Shown here one piece after another: positions 28,858-39,576 of a DNA stretch of 64,000 nt. The position numbers were made by a program, and so were the translations under genes. How positions within the stretch are numbered: position 1 is the stretch's first letter; each line of letters opens with the position of its first letter. This DNA is from Trichosporon coremiiforme. Taxonomy: Eukaryota > Basidiomycota > Tremellomycetes > Trichosporonales > Trichosporonaceae. The notes beneath the pieces were generated by a model that ran no database searches, was not told the origin of the DNA, and worked only from the letters and a program-made list of their open reading frames with translations. Location of the stretch: assembly GCA_039545355.1 (NCBI GenBank), contig BCJJ01000027.1:525648-589647 (forward strand), written 5' to 3'.

Positions 28858-31807
28858 GACCGGAGATTCAGCTCGCGGATCGATTCCCTCAGCTGTAAGA
28901 CCCACAAGGAAAGCAAGGCTAGAGCAGGACTGGGTTATCAGCTGTAGCCAGGTCATTCTAGCTCGAGACCTAGTGACGGTGGCACCTGTAGCCCGTCTTC
29001 GATGTCTCAGCCTAATGAGCCTGAATAGCTGCTGGTCTGCGATTTCGGCAGTTGGGACACCCACTTTCGCTTGTTGAGATGGTGACAGAAAAAGTGCGGG
29101 CGACTGCCGTTTCAGCTTTTAACTCCGTTTACAAATTGGTATACTTACGTTGCTTCGTGTCTAGAGTTTCAGCCAACTTTCGCTCCTTTCGATAGCTGGG
29201 CCACTCACCGGACTGAAGACAGCTCAGCGCATGCAGATGTTCGAGCTCGGCTCACCTTGACTCGCGGGACCTGGGCCTCCGCCTTCGTTATCGCGGGGGT
29301 TGAGGTGCTGGAGTGTCAGCTATCACATGTCTCATGCTGCACATGCCCGTACTTTGAGACTGTGAGAGGCTGAGGTATCAGCTTGCTATCGTCGCCCAGT
29401 AAGCTGTACAGCTGGGCTGCCTGCCTAGTACTGAGTGTCAGTCAAGTTCGACCAGTTGCTAACATGTCGACTCACGTGGCGGTTGCCTGGGCTCGGCCTC
29501 GCCCGATAGTCTGCGATATCTCACACGCGAGGACTGACGTGCCAGCTTGGCTCAGTACCGTCGCAGCTGGTCCACCTACCAAATGCTGCGTGTCAGCTAG
29601 TTCGCAGAGATCAATCAGCTGGATGACATTGACTCACTGAAGGGGTCGCTGGTCGTTAGCTTCGTTTGTACTCGTCGAAGCTACTCACAAAGAAGAGGTC
29701 GTGAGTGTCAGCTACGTCTCTAAGACTCCAACTTGTGGGCTTACCTTTGTGTCTGCGTCCGCGGATCAGCTAGTATTCGGCAACGTCCATCTAGCTTTGT
29801 AGTCACACGACTCACTGGGCTGGGACACGGCTGGTGTCCGCTACGGCAATGCGCACGACAGGTGCTCACGTTTGTTCTGTGTGTCAGCTAGGCTTGCACG
29901 CTACCCAGCTTGTCTGCCCACCTTTGTGTCCAATGATAAGCTGCGTCTGAATATCAGGGTAGCTCGCAGTAGCTGGGAGTTGACTGGCGATGAGCTTGTA
30001 CGTGGTCGTTGAAGCTCGACCTACCTTGCTGATGGTCAGCTTCCACTGGTATGCGCAGCTTGGCTCACCGTACGAAAGTGATGGCCGGAGTGAGCTCGAT
30101 TGTAAGTGTGTTGTGAGCTCTTACCTGTGGAGTTGCCTGGGCCCTCGATCTCAAAGCTACTCACGTGAAAGGGCTGGGTGCCAGTTAGAGACGTTTGTGT
30201 ACACAATTCACGGCCACTTGGGGCTTGGAGCTGGGAGATGGCTGGGAGGAGAAAGGCTGCGTGTCAGTTTTTCTTTCATACTGACAACTCACAGAGAGCT
30301 GGTGACTTGTGGCCGTGACAGGCGCGCTGCCACGTCAGTTACAGCTCTGGCCATCATCAACTGACAGTATCTGTCTTGAGGAATGGACTGAGGTGTTAGT
30401 TACTCGGTTGGGGCTGGATAGCTCACGGCTTCAGTTGGTGATGGGGAAGGCAGTCGAGGAGCGGGCTGGCGAGTCAGTTCAAGTTCAATACTCATGATTC
30501 TGGGAACTGACGGTGATCGGGTGCTGTGATAATGACGAGGGCTGGGCGTCAGTTCCAGTTCCTTCAAAATAACTGACAAGGACTGTTGAACCAGGTGCTA
30601 AACAGAGGCTGGTTCCCGCTGGCCACCAAGGAGGATACTCGAAGTGCCGACTGTTGACCGGGTACTGTTGGGCGAGGGGCAGACTGGGATGTCAGTTCAT
30701 ACGGTTCAGTTGCTCGAATTCACAGTGCCTGTTGCCGAAGACTTAGGGTAGTGGGGGCTGCTGCTTGTCAGTTAGTCGTCGGATTTGACTTGACTGACGG
30801 TAGTCGGTGGGGAAGGAGGGTGCGGCTGGGAGTCAGTTTATGGAGGACATCCAAGAAACTGACGATTAGAGAAGGCGCTGTTATGTCAGTTGTTTTGTAG
30901 TATCAAATCACTTTCAACTCACAGAGGTTGAGCCTATTGGATAAGAAGCGTCGAAGGGCTGGGTAGTCAGTTAACATCCGTGTTTGGCTAAATAACCGCT
31001 TCTACGTGGAGAGGCAGCCTTGAGACCTGCTTGTCAGTTCAGGCGCCGCGTCAAACAACTGACCCGCGTCAGTGTAGTGGAGAGATAGACTGGAATGAGC
31101 TAGTACTCAACGGCGACGTAGCTACCGAGAGAGCTGGATGTCAGTTCGAAGCACCGTAAGCAGAACTCACAGTGGATTTGCCAGCTCGCAGCGGCCAAGA
31201 AGCTACCGAGATATCGAAGGGGCTGGATGTCAGTTCGAAGCGCCGCGAGCAGAACTCACAGTATCGGTCGACGCTCAAGGGCGCTGTGGGTCAGCTTTAC
31301 CTCTGCTTCCTCTAGCTGCCGTGCAATCGTGGAAGGATGTCGGAAGGCGGCTGAAGGTCAGTTTGGTCCGTCTTCTCACTGAAAACTTGCAAGCTTTCTC
31401 AATCGGCACTCGAAGCTCGAGTTTAGGCTGCGTGTCAGTTCGTCGCGTAGGCGCAGTAGGCGCTAACTGACTCTCGTTGACTTTCATGGTGTTGTCGTGG
31501 ATGTGTGAGAGAGTCTGGCGGTCAGATTGACGTCGAGGCTTGCGCAGCTCACGTGTTCGTCTGAGGTAGACTGGCAGTCAGCTAGAGTTCGAGAGCGAGA
31601 CAGCTACCGATTACTGGGATGAGCTCGAGTAAGGAGAACTGGTAAGCTCACCGAGTCGTCTAGGGAAACCGAGGGTCAGCTCATACTCGTCGTCAACATA
31701 GCTCACCCGAATAAGGGCTGGCAGTTAGCTGTCATCCACCAAGAGACCAGCTCACCGATAATGTGATGGAGTGGAATGAAGATGGATGAAGAGTGAGCGA
31801 AGGCTAG
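28858..31807 (-). other. Mini-intron array: about 35-40 consecutive short introns with micro-exons
   Basis: Read on the minus strand, this 2.9-kb stretch is a nearly unbroken series of intron-like units. Each has a donor (GTGAGT, GTGAGC, GTCAGT, GTAGCT, GTAAGT), a CTGAC or CTAAC branch site, and a CAG about 5-8 nt later. Examples are 31718-31755 (38 nt), 31223-31259 (37), 31134-31170 (37), 30542-30577 (36) and 29586-29637 (52). The pieces between are C-rich and about 4-50 nt long, a few longer. A TATA box stands upstream of the first unit. No ATG occurs before 31487. Joined exons keep frames open for about 75 and about 110 codons in two stretches, but in different frames, so coding status is undecided. 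It could be an intron-dense gene, a spliced non-coding RNA, or a long leader of the small ORF at 28331-28857. Confidence 0.7.
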
Positions 31808-31816
31808 CTTTATATA
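31808..31816 (-). promoter_or_regulatory. TATA box upstream of the mini-intron array
   Basis: TATATAAAG on the minus strand, about 50 nt upstream of the first donor site (31755). Position and orientation agree with a transcript entering the array. Confidence 0.6.
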
Positions 31817-32666
31817 CACGGCCATGTCAAGGCATCTCGGAGCGGCCCGGCGTTTGTCGTGCTGACCTGCTGGAGACAAAGCATGGGGAGGGTGAGGTGC
31901 GACGTTGGGGCGGGATTCCGCAGCGACAAGTCGAGCGCAAGGCGGACGAGGAGAGGAAGACCAGTGTGCGAAGAAGGGAGCGGTGCGGATGTGTGTCTGC
32001 TATGGGATGTCCAGACAGTCGTGGCCTGTCTGGGATCTCGCTCTTCCTTGCCAGTCGTGGCCTGAGTCTCGGCCTGAGAAGGCAGGCGGCCGGAAGGGTT
32101 GCAATAGGACGAGGAGAGGATGCGTGCGAGAATGTGTGTCTCGAAACACCACGTCGAGTCCCGTCACCTCTGACGGCGTGCCGGTTTCGAGAGCGCGGCG
32201 GAAAGTTGCACGGGAGCGAGAGTGTGTCGCTGTCGTGACCGATAGTCGCCGATCCTCAGAACGGTTGCCCCACGAGGGCGTTGAGAGAAAGGAAGGGCTG
32301 CAATGGTCAGCGCCAGATTAGTTCGGGTGTGAGTGCACGCCGAGTCTGCCACCACTCTCCGCGTGTCGACCAATCTGCCCTCTGCATCCACCGACTAGCC
32401 CTGTAATGTCGATGAGGCGGGGTTTGCAGAATCTCACCGTCGTGAGAAGCAACAGGCGAGCGCCCCGGCATAGTAATCACCCTCAAACTCCTCAGTTCTC
32501 ACGACGCCATCGTCGTCCTTCAATTGCCGTCGCGCCGTCCACGTTCTCCACACTCCTTCCCCTCCTCCACTCAGAAAATCGACTGCCACTGTGCCACTCC
32601 TCTCCCGCTTACGTAACATTTACCCAGCCCGAACAAATTTCAAAAAGATTGAGGTAGTCAGTTTAA
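31817..32666. other. Intergenic, no gene seen
   Basis: About 850 bases between the array promoter and the tRNA gene. Plus-strand open frames are Arg/Gly-rich readings without domain character. Confidence 0.3.
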
Positions 32667-32752
32667 GGCCACTTAGCTCAGTTGGTTAGAGCGTATGCTT
32701 AACACTTGGTGTCTTACGCATAAGGTCGGCGGTTCGACCCCGCCAGAGGTCA
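32667..32752 (+). tRNA. tRNA-Val (anticodon AAC) with 12-nt intron
   Basis: Cloverleaf can be folded. The acceptor is GGCCACT against AGAGGTC with one A-A mismatch at pair 5-68. The D arm is GCTC-loop-GAGC. The anticodon stem TATGC/GCATA encloses loop TTAACAC after a 12-nt intron (about CTTGGTGTCTTA) is removed just 3' of position 37, and the T arm is GGCGG-TTCGACC-CCGCC. Anticodon AAC reads valine codons. A-box (TAGCTCAGTTGG) and B-box (GGTTCGACCCC) promoters are internal. Confidence 0.92.
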
Positions 32753-32754
32753 TC

Positions 32755-32759
32755 TTTTT
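32755..32759 (+). terminator. RNA polymerase III terminator
   Basis: Run of five T on the coding strand, 3 nt after the tRNA 3' end. Confidence 0.8.
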
Positions 32760-33469
32760 CGATATCGTCCCGGTTGTCGGCTACTCAGGGCATGGTTGGC
32801 GGCTGGAGGTTGCTTTTTGGACCAGAAGCCGAATGCAGGACATGGTGAGAGAGCAGAGGACGGCCGGAGATGTCGGCAAAGGTCAGGCGTGCCGTGGTGG
32901 GAGGTGTGGATGGTCGTGATGCCGAGCCAAGACTGTGGCGGCGATGAAGGGGTCGACGAGTCGATGGCTGCAATGGAGTTGGTCAGTCTGGCCTGGTCCA
33001 TGTCACTGCACTGTATATGTACTTGCTATACGTATCCGAGAACAATAGATCTACCCATTACCTGTCAGTCTCAAGTTAGTACAACAACACGCCGACCGCA
33101 TCACGTATGTTGCTGGACTCCAGGGAGACAAGAATGCGCCATTCTGAGTTCACTACAATTACACAAAAGTCATTTCCTTAAGAGAGCTAAAGTATGAGAA
33201 AGAATGTTCACAGCCCTCGCGCGTGCGCGGCACGGACAGTGTTCGCGCAGAGAGGGGATAACCATGGATGTCATAGATGGAACAATGTCTGCTGGCCTGG
33301 GGCCGCGTGCTGGTGATGCTAATGACGACGGACATGCTCGTGCGTAGGAAAAGATATGTCATCGGCGGGGCAGCGACTACGCCGAGCGCAGTCGCATATG
33401 CTTGTACCGATTGCTATGGCGCCGGTGCGCCCTGGGGATATTCTCGGTCGGACTTAATGGTCTGGCGCA
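32760..33469. other. Intergenic, no gene seen
   Basis: Downstream region of the RhoGAP gene on the minus strand; no supported ORF. Confidence 0.3.
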
Positions 33470-35701
33470 CTACGCCTCGCGCACGACGCGGCGCATGCGG
33501 TTCGTAAAGTCGGACACGCGCTTAGTCGGGAGCGTCTTTCGGCGGAGGAGACTGGTCGCGCCGCCGGTCGGCTTGGGGCTGTTGGTGCGCCCGTCCGCGT
33601 TCCACAGTGCGCCGCGGCGCGGCAGCGGCGACGGGCTCACCTTCTTGTTCTCGTAGATGATGTAGCCTCCGGCTGGTGCGTCGTCGTCCGAGTCGGAGGG
33701 GTACATGCCCGTCGCGACGCCGGCGCGCCGGCGAGATGGCGAGGGACTGACCGGATCTGCGCTCCGGGTCTGCTGCCGCGACGTGCCCCGCCGCCTCGGC
33801 TTGGGCTGCTCCGGCAGCAGGTCGGTTACGCTCGCCTTCGGGAGGGCCTTTGGTGGCGCGGTCGGCGGCTGCGGGCTTCGCGGCTTCTCCACGATGTAGT
33901 ACCCGCCCTTCGGCGCCTCGTCGTCCGAATCGGAAGGCAGCATGAAGTCCGTGTCCGCACGCTGCGGCTGCGGCCGGCTCGGCGACTGGCCGCGCGAGCT
34001 GGTCGGCGTGCGAGCCGGGTGCGGCGACGGCGTGCGGGGGGACGTCGGGCTCTTCAGCGACGCCCTCGCCGCAAGCGAGCTTGTGCGCGGAGACAGCCCG
34101 CTGACAGCGAGTGACGAAGAGGAGACGCCGAGATTCTCACGCTTCGACGAACTCGGGATCGGTCGCGGCTGAGCAACGGCGTGGCTGCTGGCGACGGCGT
34201 GTTCCGGCACAGAAGACGGGATCGAGATGCCGCCGGCACCGCTGGCCGGGTACTCGAGCGCCGTCTGGTAACTGTCTCCGCTCTCTCGCCGGACGACGGG
34301 TGGCCGGCTTGCGCCTCGTGTCGGCGAGTCGGTCCGCATGTCCTTGCCAGATCCCCGCCGTCCGAGCGGCGTCGGGGAGGGCGGTGCTGCGGGCGTCTCC
34401 CGGTTCTCCTGTCGAGACGCGTCCAGCCCCGTCGCAGGTCGAGCGCTAGGGTCGCCTGACGACCCGAGAGTGGGGACGACTCCGCTGTTTTGCCGGGAGG
34501 CGATCCTCTGCTCTGTCAGCTTAATCCCGCTTTAAAAAAAGCTCACCATGGTCATGCCAAAGACGAAGGATGCCTCGTGATCGATCAGGAACTTGACGAC
34601 GTCCTTCGAGACGGCGCTCTCTGCTGGTCGCATGTCGTGGCCGCGGTGGTGCAGAATGCCGGGCTGGAAGATGACAGCCAGATCTGGTACCAGTTAGCGC
34701 AAGTAGGTCCTGGTAACTTACTACCCGCGGTCATGAGATTCTTATCCGACTCCTTTGCAAAAATCCCCAGGAGATCGAGCACGTACAACAGCAGGAACTG
34801 GTTCTCAGCCGGCATGCGCCGGATGAGCCGCTTGTACTCGCGTATTCTCTGGTCGTCTGACAGGCCGGGCATCGTCGCAATGTCGCGGAACTGAAGCTAG
34901 TTAGTCTCGGTGAGATACCGTTCAACTTACCCTATTGTAGAACGAGCATGGGATGACGGGCTCTGGCATCTGGGTGAGGAAGCGTCGGAATATCGTCGCA
35001 ACGTCATGCGGCGTATAGAACGTTTCTGACCAGTCGAGATGGAGGCCATACTGTGTGTGAGCGCACTGCCGCGGTACAGACCGAAGATCGGCAAGACTTA
35101 CGTCGGGTCCAGTGTCGAACGCCAACTGGAGATCTCGCATGCGCTTCGCCGAACCGGAGATGCGGAAGACACCCTCGATATCCGTCTTGCCCTTGAGGTA
35201 GGCCCCGCAGCGGGCGACGGCGATGGGGACCTCGCCCCACATGTTGAGCGAGCCGTCGGGTGCCTGTGTCGAGATGGACATGCCGGCGTACTGCAGCACG
35301 ACATGGAGCGGGACGCCGAACTGGAGTCGAGTGTTCATCGTTACCGGCGTACGCGTCGGCGCCGACGACTTCGGATTGCTGCTGAACGCCTTCCACCATG
35401 TCTTCAGACCTTGAGTGCTCTTCTCGCGCTCAGACATCTCAGCACGAGCATCGGGCGAATCGCCAGATGGTGCAGGCTTGCGCTTGGTGGTGGTTCTGCG
35501 TCGAAGGAGTCCAACAGCACCGCTGCTTATAGGCTTGTCATTCTCGTAGCACTGTCCCGCAGCCTGGATAGCCTGCGCCTGTGTGGTCGATGACTCGCCC
35601 AAAGTGGGCTGCGCCCCTGCGTCACCGGCTGTGTAGGCGTCGGCAGAAGGGTAGGCGACACGGCCGCGCGCCGGGGCAGGCGGCGGTCGAGTCGAAGGCA
35701 T
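33470..35701 (-). CDS. Rho GTPase-activating protein (RhoGAP domain)
   Basis: Five exons: 35102-35701, 34931-35050, 34725-34890, 34547-34683 and 33470-34507, giving about 686 residues. All junctions keep frame. The RhoGAP domain (about residues 130-310) starts FGVPLHVVLQYAG and contains GVFRISGSAKRMRDL with the catalytic arginine finger. It continues with YTPHDVATIFRRFLTQMPEPVIP, ENQFLLLYVLDLLGIFA and LAVIFQPGILHH. Order and spacing resemble the yeast Sac7/Bag7 group, which stimulate Rho1 GTP hydrolysis in cell-wall and actin control; that subgroup is an inference. The C-terminal 350 residues are Ser/Pro/Arg-rich, with the motif MxPSDSDDxAPxGGYxI twice. Confidence 0.9.
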
Positions 35702-38700
35702 GGAAGAACGGTGCCCCAGGGCGTTGTGGGCCTAGGAGTAGAGGCGTCGCAAGAGTTGGGGGTGGAATGGTGTGTGGAATGCTGATACCGTGTTGATGGC
35801 TGATGCGGAGATATAGCCTGCGGTGGGTGGCAAAGCAAAAGCGATGGTATGGATCAGCTTGGGGAGCGCGACGGTCGTCGGTTGGTCGTAAGCGAGATGT
35901 GTGCTGTGACAAAGACGTGTGCTGTGACAAACGCAAGACAAAGGGGGGGAGAGGTCAGCTTGGGGGTTGTCCGACGTCACTGGCGACACTCCCTTGTGGT
36001 CACTGGGTCAAGAGGTCAAGACGTTGCTGAAACGAGGCCGAACGCGTTGACGCAGACAAGGTTCTCGTTGATGGGATGCGATATGAGAAGAGCAGGGGTG
36101 CACACGGAGCGCACACGGCGGCAGGTCTGGAAGGCCACGTAAAGAAGGATCTAAGGGATTCGTCTGATTCAAACACAGATCAGATGAGCCCGCGCGTGAC
36201 TTTATGAGGTAACGGACAGCGGACGGGTGGTTCTGGCAAGACGCGCGGAAGAGGAGGGCGTGATGGTCTTGGTGACTGATGAGCTGTGCGCTGCGTGCCG
36301 CAGAGCCGCGCGGGCGATGGCGATGGCGATGGCGATCGGGCGGGAAAGCGAAGCGGCGGTTCGTCTGGGACGAGCGGCGGCGCGATCGGAGGATGTTCAG
36401 CGGGCAGAGGTCGAGCGCAAAAGCGAGTGCTGCCGGTGGCCGGTGCAGTGACTATCCGAGTCGCGCGACGTGCGATTGCGACGTGCGCTGGGCTCCGAGT
36501 TGGAATGCGAAATCGAAAGGAAGCACAGGAGCGGTCGAAGCGGAACACGAAGCACCCGAAAGTTTGTGAAGGATGTGTAAGAGAGTTGGGTGATGCGCGA
36601 TGCGCTCGAATTCCCCAGAGAGTGGACGGAGATAAGGAAAGGCAGAAAATGCTGTTGGCTGATGGCTGATGGTGGTCGATGATGGTTGGGATCTCGGTGG
36701 GTCAGGCGGTCAGGCCGGAGGGGTGCGGCAGGGCTCGGTAGAGATGGATAGGGTGTGCCAGGGCGGCGGCGGGGGCTCGAACCGGTTGGCTGGCTGGCTG
36801 GCCGGCCGGGCTGGGTTGGCGCACAGGGTGGGAGTGAGGGAATGGCGATTGAGGGTGGTGTCGAGGTCTGAATGAGGGTGTGTGAAGAGGCAAGAGGGGG
36901 GAGGATGGGCACGGGGGTGGGTGTCGGCTTGGGCTTGGTGGATTGTGGATCTGACGTCGGGCCCGTCGAGCACCCACTTTTGGATCTGGCAGAGCTGCCC
37001 GACGAGGGTTGGGGTGGGGATGGTGTTCTTTCTTCGCTCGCTTCGGAAAGTCTGAGCCTGTTGTGTGCTTGGTCGCTGTTGGCTGTGTGCGACGGACAAA
37101 GACTTCTGTGGACGAGGAAGGATGAGGGGAGGGTGAGGGAGGGTGGTGAGGGGTGGGTGAAGGATTGAGGGAACGCGAGGTGGGAGGTGCGCTAGGTGCG
37201 GCCACGGCCTAAGGGAAGGTCGCGGCGGCGGCAAGGGACGGCGAAGGGCAGGAGCAGGGATGGCAGGGCTCTTCCGGCTCGTCGAGAGACGTGAAAAGTC
37301 AAGGGAAGACGCGGGGTACAGGGACACAGGGTCAGTCCAGGCCGAGAGGGTGCGTCGTGCAAAGTTTGACCGCTCGCGTGTCCTCTTGCGTCCAGTGGCC
37401 AACTCGTAGTGTGTGTGCGTGGTGGGCTCGGAGGCGTGTGAGGGTCAGTCAAGATACGAGGGTCACCGTAATGGCGAGTAAGGGCCATATCGTGCAATGT
37501 GCAGCGTCAAAGCCAGAGTCTCAGACTGGGGGGCATGCACTGTGCAAATGGGACAAGCCATGCAGGCTATGCAGGCCAGGTGGCGAGGTGGATTCATTAT
37601 ATTCCGTCCATTCGAACTCGATTAGGACGATTATGAGGGTGCGCAGAGAGGGTAAGGATCGACCGAGGTACAAATGGGTTCCGACTGCAGCGCATGTAGC
37701 GCATGTAGCGCATGCAGGGAACGGGCCAAGGGTGCCAAGGTGGCAAGGGCTAGGCCGCGACCACAAGAGCCATGCACCACCGTGCTAAGGGTTGCACGCT
37801 GCAGGTGAGCAATGCGCTATGCGCCGCTGGCTGGTGGGGGGGGGGAATGCATCTGTTTATACATGACCTACCTGCTGGTTGTCAGTGCATGCAGATCCCG
37901 CATAACGGTGTGCGCGTCGTACGCGTGCATGCCATGCTCCCAAAGTAAAGTGTGTGTGTGTGCTTGGCAATGCTTGCGCGGGTAATCAGTGTTCTGCTGG
38001 TTTGTCTTTGGGTGTGGTGCTGACGCCGCATTGTCAGTGTCGGGTGCAGGAGGCAGGAGGGCGAGCCCAAGCGCTTAAGCGCACGTCAGGATGGCATATG
38101 GCATGAGGCATGCTGCGAGGGGCCAAGCGTCCAGTTATAGTGGGCTTGGCATTCACTGCCCGTCCACCAGGCTTCCTTAACTTAGAGTTACCGGCACCCG
38201 CTGACACCCACTGACACACTGAGAGATGAGAGAGCAAGCCCGCCCCGCTGGATGCGCTGGATTCGATCCAGGTACTCTGCTTAAGCTTTGCTAGTCTGCA
38301 GAAATGACGGAATACTCGAGCTTCATGCCCGGCTGGTACGGGCAGATCTCACCGTCAATTGACGGGCGAGGTCACAAGCCCGACAACGGTCTCTGCCCGA
38401 CCAGCCGACCACCAGCGTTCCAACTGGTGTCGGACACGCTCGCAGGTCGCCGGGAAGATAGCCGGGGCTGCGGCAGATTGATGACTGCTGCGGGATGCCG
38501 ACGGATGGTGGGGTTTGCCGTTCAGTGTGCACAGTGGATGCCGCTCGAACCTCTGCTTCTTCTAGAGGCTGAGGGGTGAGGCGGAGGCCGACGCACAGGG
38601 AGAAGCAGGCGACGTCGGGCAAGCACGCCTAGCACGCCTACCACCTCGATTCGATGTAAACGAGGTGGCAGATGGCATGCGAGCTCCAACGATTGAAAGA

Positions 38701-39576
38701 ACGGTTTTTCTCACATCGCCTGGTTCCCAGCTGCATTCAGAGTTCGGCAGGATCGGACAGCGGACAGGTGGACCGGGAAACACGGTTGGAAAATGGGCAA
38801 AAAAGCATGACGATCGGGGGATTTTCCTGGATGGGCGATTATTAACTTTGGTTGTGCGCTCAAGAGTGCGAAGAGTGCGAAGAGTGCGTCAAGGCAAGAG
38901 TGAAAGCGACACGCGTTCTAGCAGACGTCACAGGCACACGTGCCTGCTAGGCTTGTTCCTGGGAACTGCCGCCAACCGACTGTTGAAAGTGCTGGACTGG
39001 ACCTGGGCTCTCAATGCTAACAGCCTTGGCTTGGGCCTCCCCTTGCCATCTCACCAGTCCCTAATGTACCCTAATGCCCTATTCATCACAGCGCGAATCG
39101 CGATATTCAGCAAAATAGAAAACCATTCAACCATGATCAGTCATGACGGCATGTGTCCAGGGCAACGCGGATGAGCCGTACCCTCGTTTTTGGTGGCCGG
39201 CCTCAAGCCTCACGGCAGCAATCTCAGCTGCATGGCTTGCAGATCTGCATTGTCGCATACCTTACCTACGGGTGTCGTTAGTACCACTGTATCTCGAGCT
39301 ATGCATGCTATACGCCAGTGGCATGCAGTGCAGGCAGCTGTGGCTCAGGTACCTGCCAGTACGTCATGCCTTTATCCGGGGCATGGGCAAGCAAAAGTCG
39401 TCGCCATCCTCCCTGAGCTGCTTGGCAGACTTCGGCGTCAAACTTGACTGTGTGGTGGGCATTGGGCAATGCTTTGGCCACATACACGTTAATCATGGCA
39501 CTAGTGCCAGAGCTGCCAAGGCAAGGTCGGCACAGCTAATCCGAAAACCCTGCATAATCTAGAAACCTAACCAAGT
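35702..39576. other. 3.9-kb region without a supported gene
   Basis: The part nearest the RhoGAP start (to about 37.4 kb) is strongly strand-asymmetric: CT/CA-rich on the minus strand, as expected for a long leader or promoter, and its open frames are low-complexity Pro/Ser/His readings. It holds an 18-bp tandem duplication GTGTGCTGTGACAAA at about 35898-35933, a GCGCATGTA triplication near 37692-37715, a G-run at about 37837-37845 and a short TG repeat near 37951. 38-39.5 kb is balanced and GCATGC-rich. A long upstream regulatory region or unannotated non-coding RNA could be here. Confidence 0.35.

Noticed and set aside
28807..29064. Minus-strand 85-codon ORF as a separate gene
   Set aside because: It begins at a non-ATG codon and crosses several array splice motifs, so it is treated as part of the array.
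29041..31800. The regular motif spacing as a CRISPR array
   Set aside because: Units vary in length and sequence; only splice-type motifs recur, in a eukaryotic context.
29041..31800. Reading the array introns on the plus strand
   Set aside because: GTCAGT...ACTGAC also appears on the plus strand, but the CAG acceptor and TATA box fit only the minus strand.
31786..32238. 150-codon plus-strand ORF near the array promoter
   Set aside because: Arg/Gly-rich reading with no domain, overlapping the array TATA box on the opposite strand.
36397..37402. Long minus-strand ORFs upstream of the RhoGAP
   Set aside because: Pro/Ser/His-rich readings of a CT-rich leader in several overlapping frames, without conserved blocks.
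38250..38282. T-arm-like CTGGATTCGATCCAG with a B-box word
   Set aside because: No A-box or cloverleaf can be built upstream and no T-run follows, so it is not called a tRNA.
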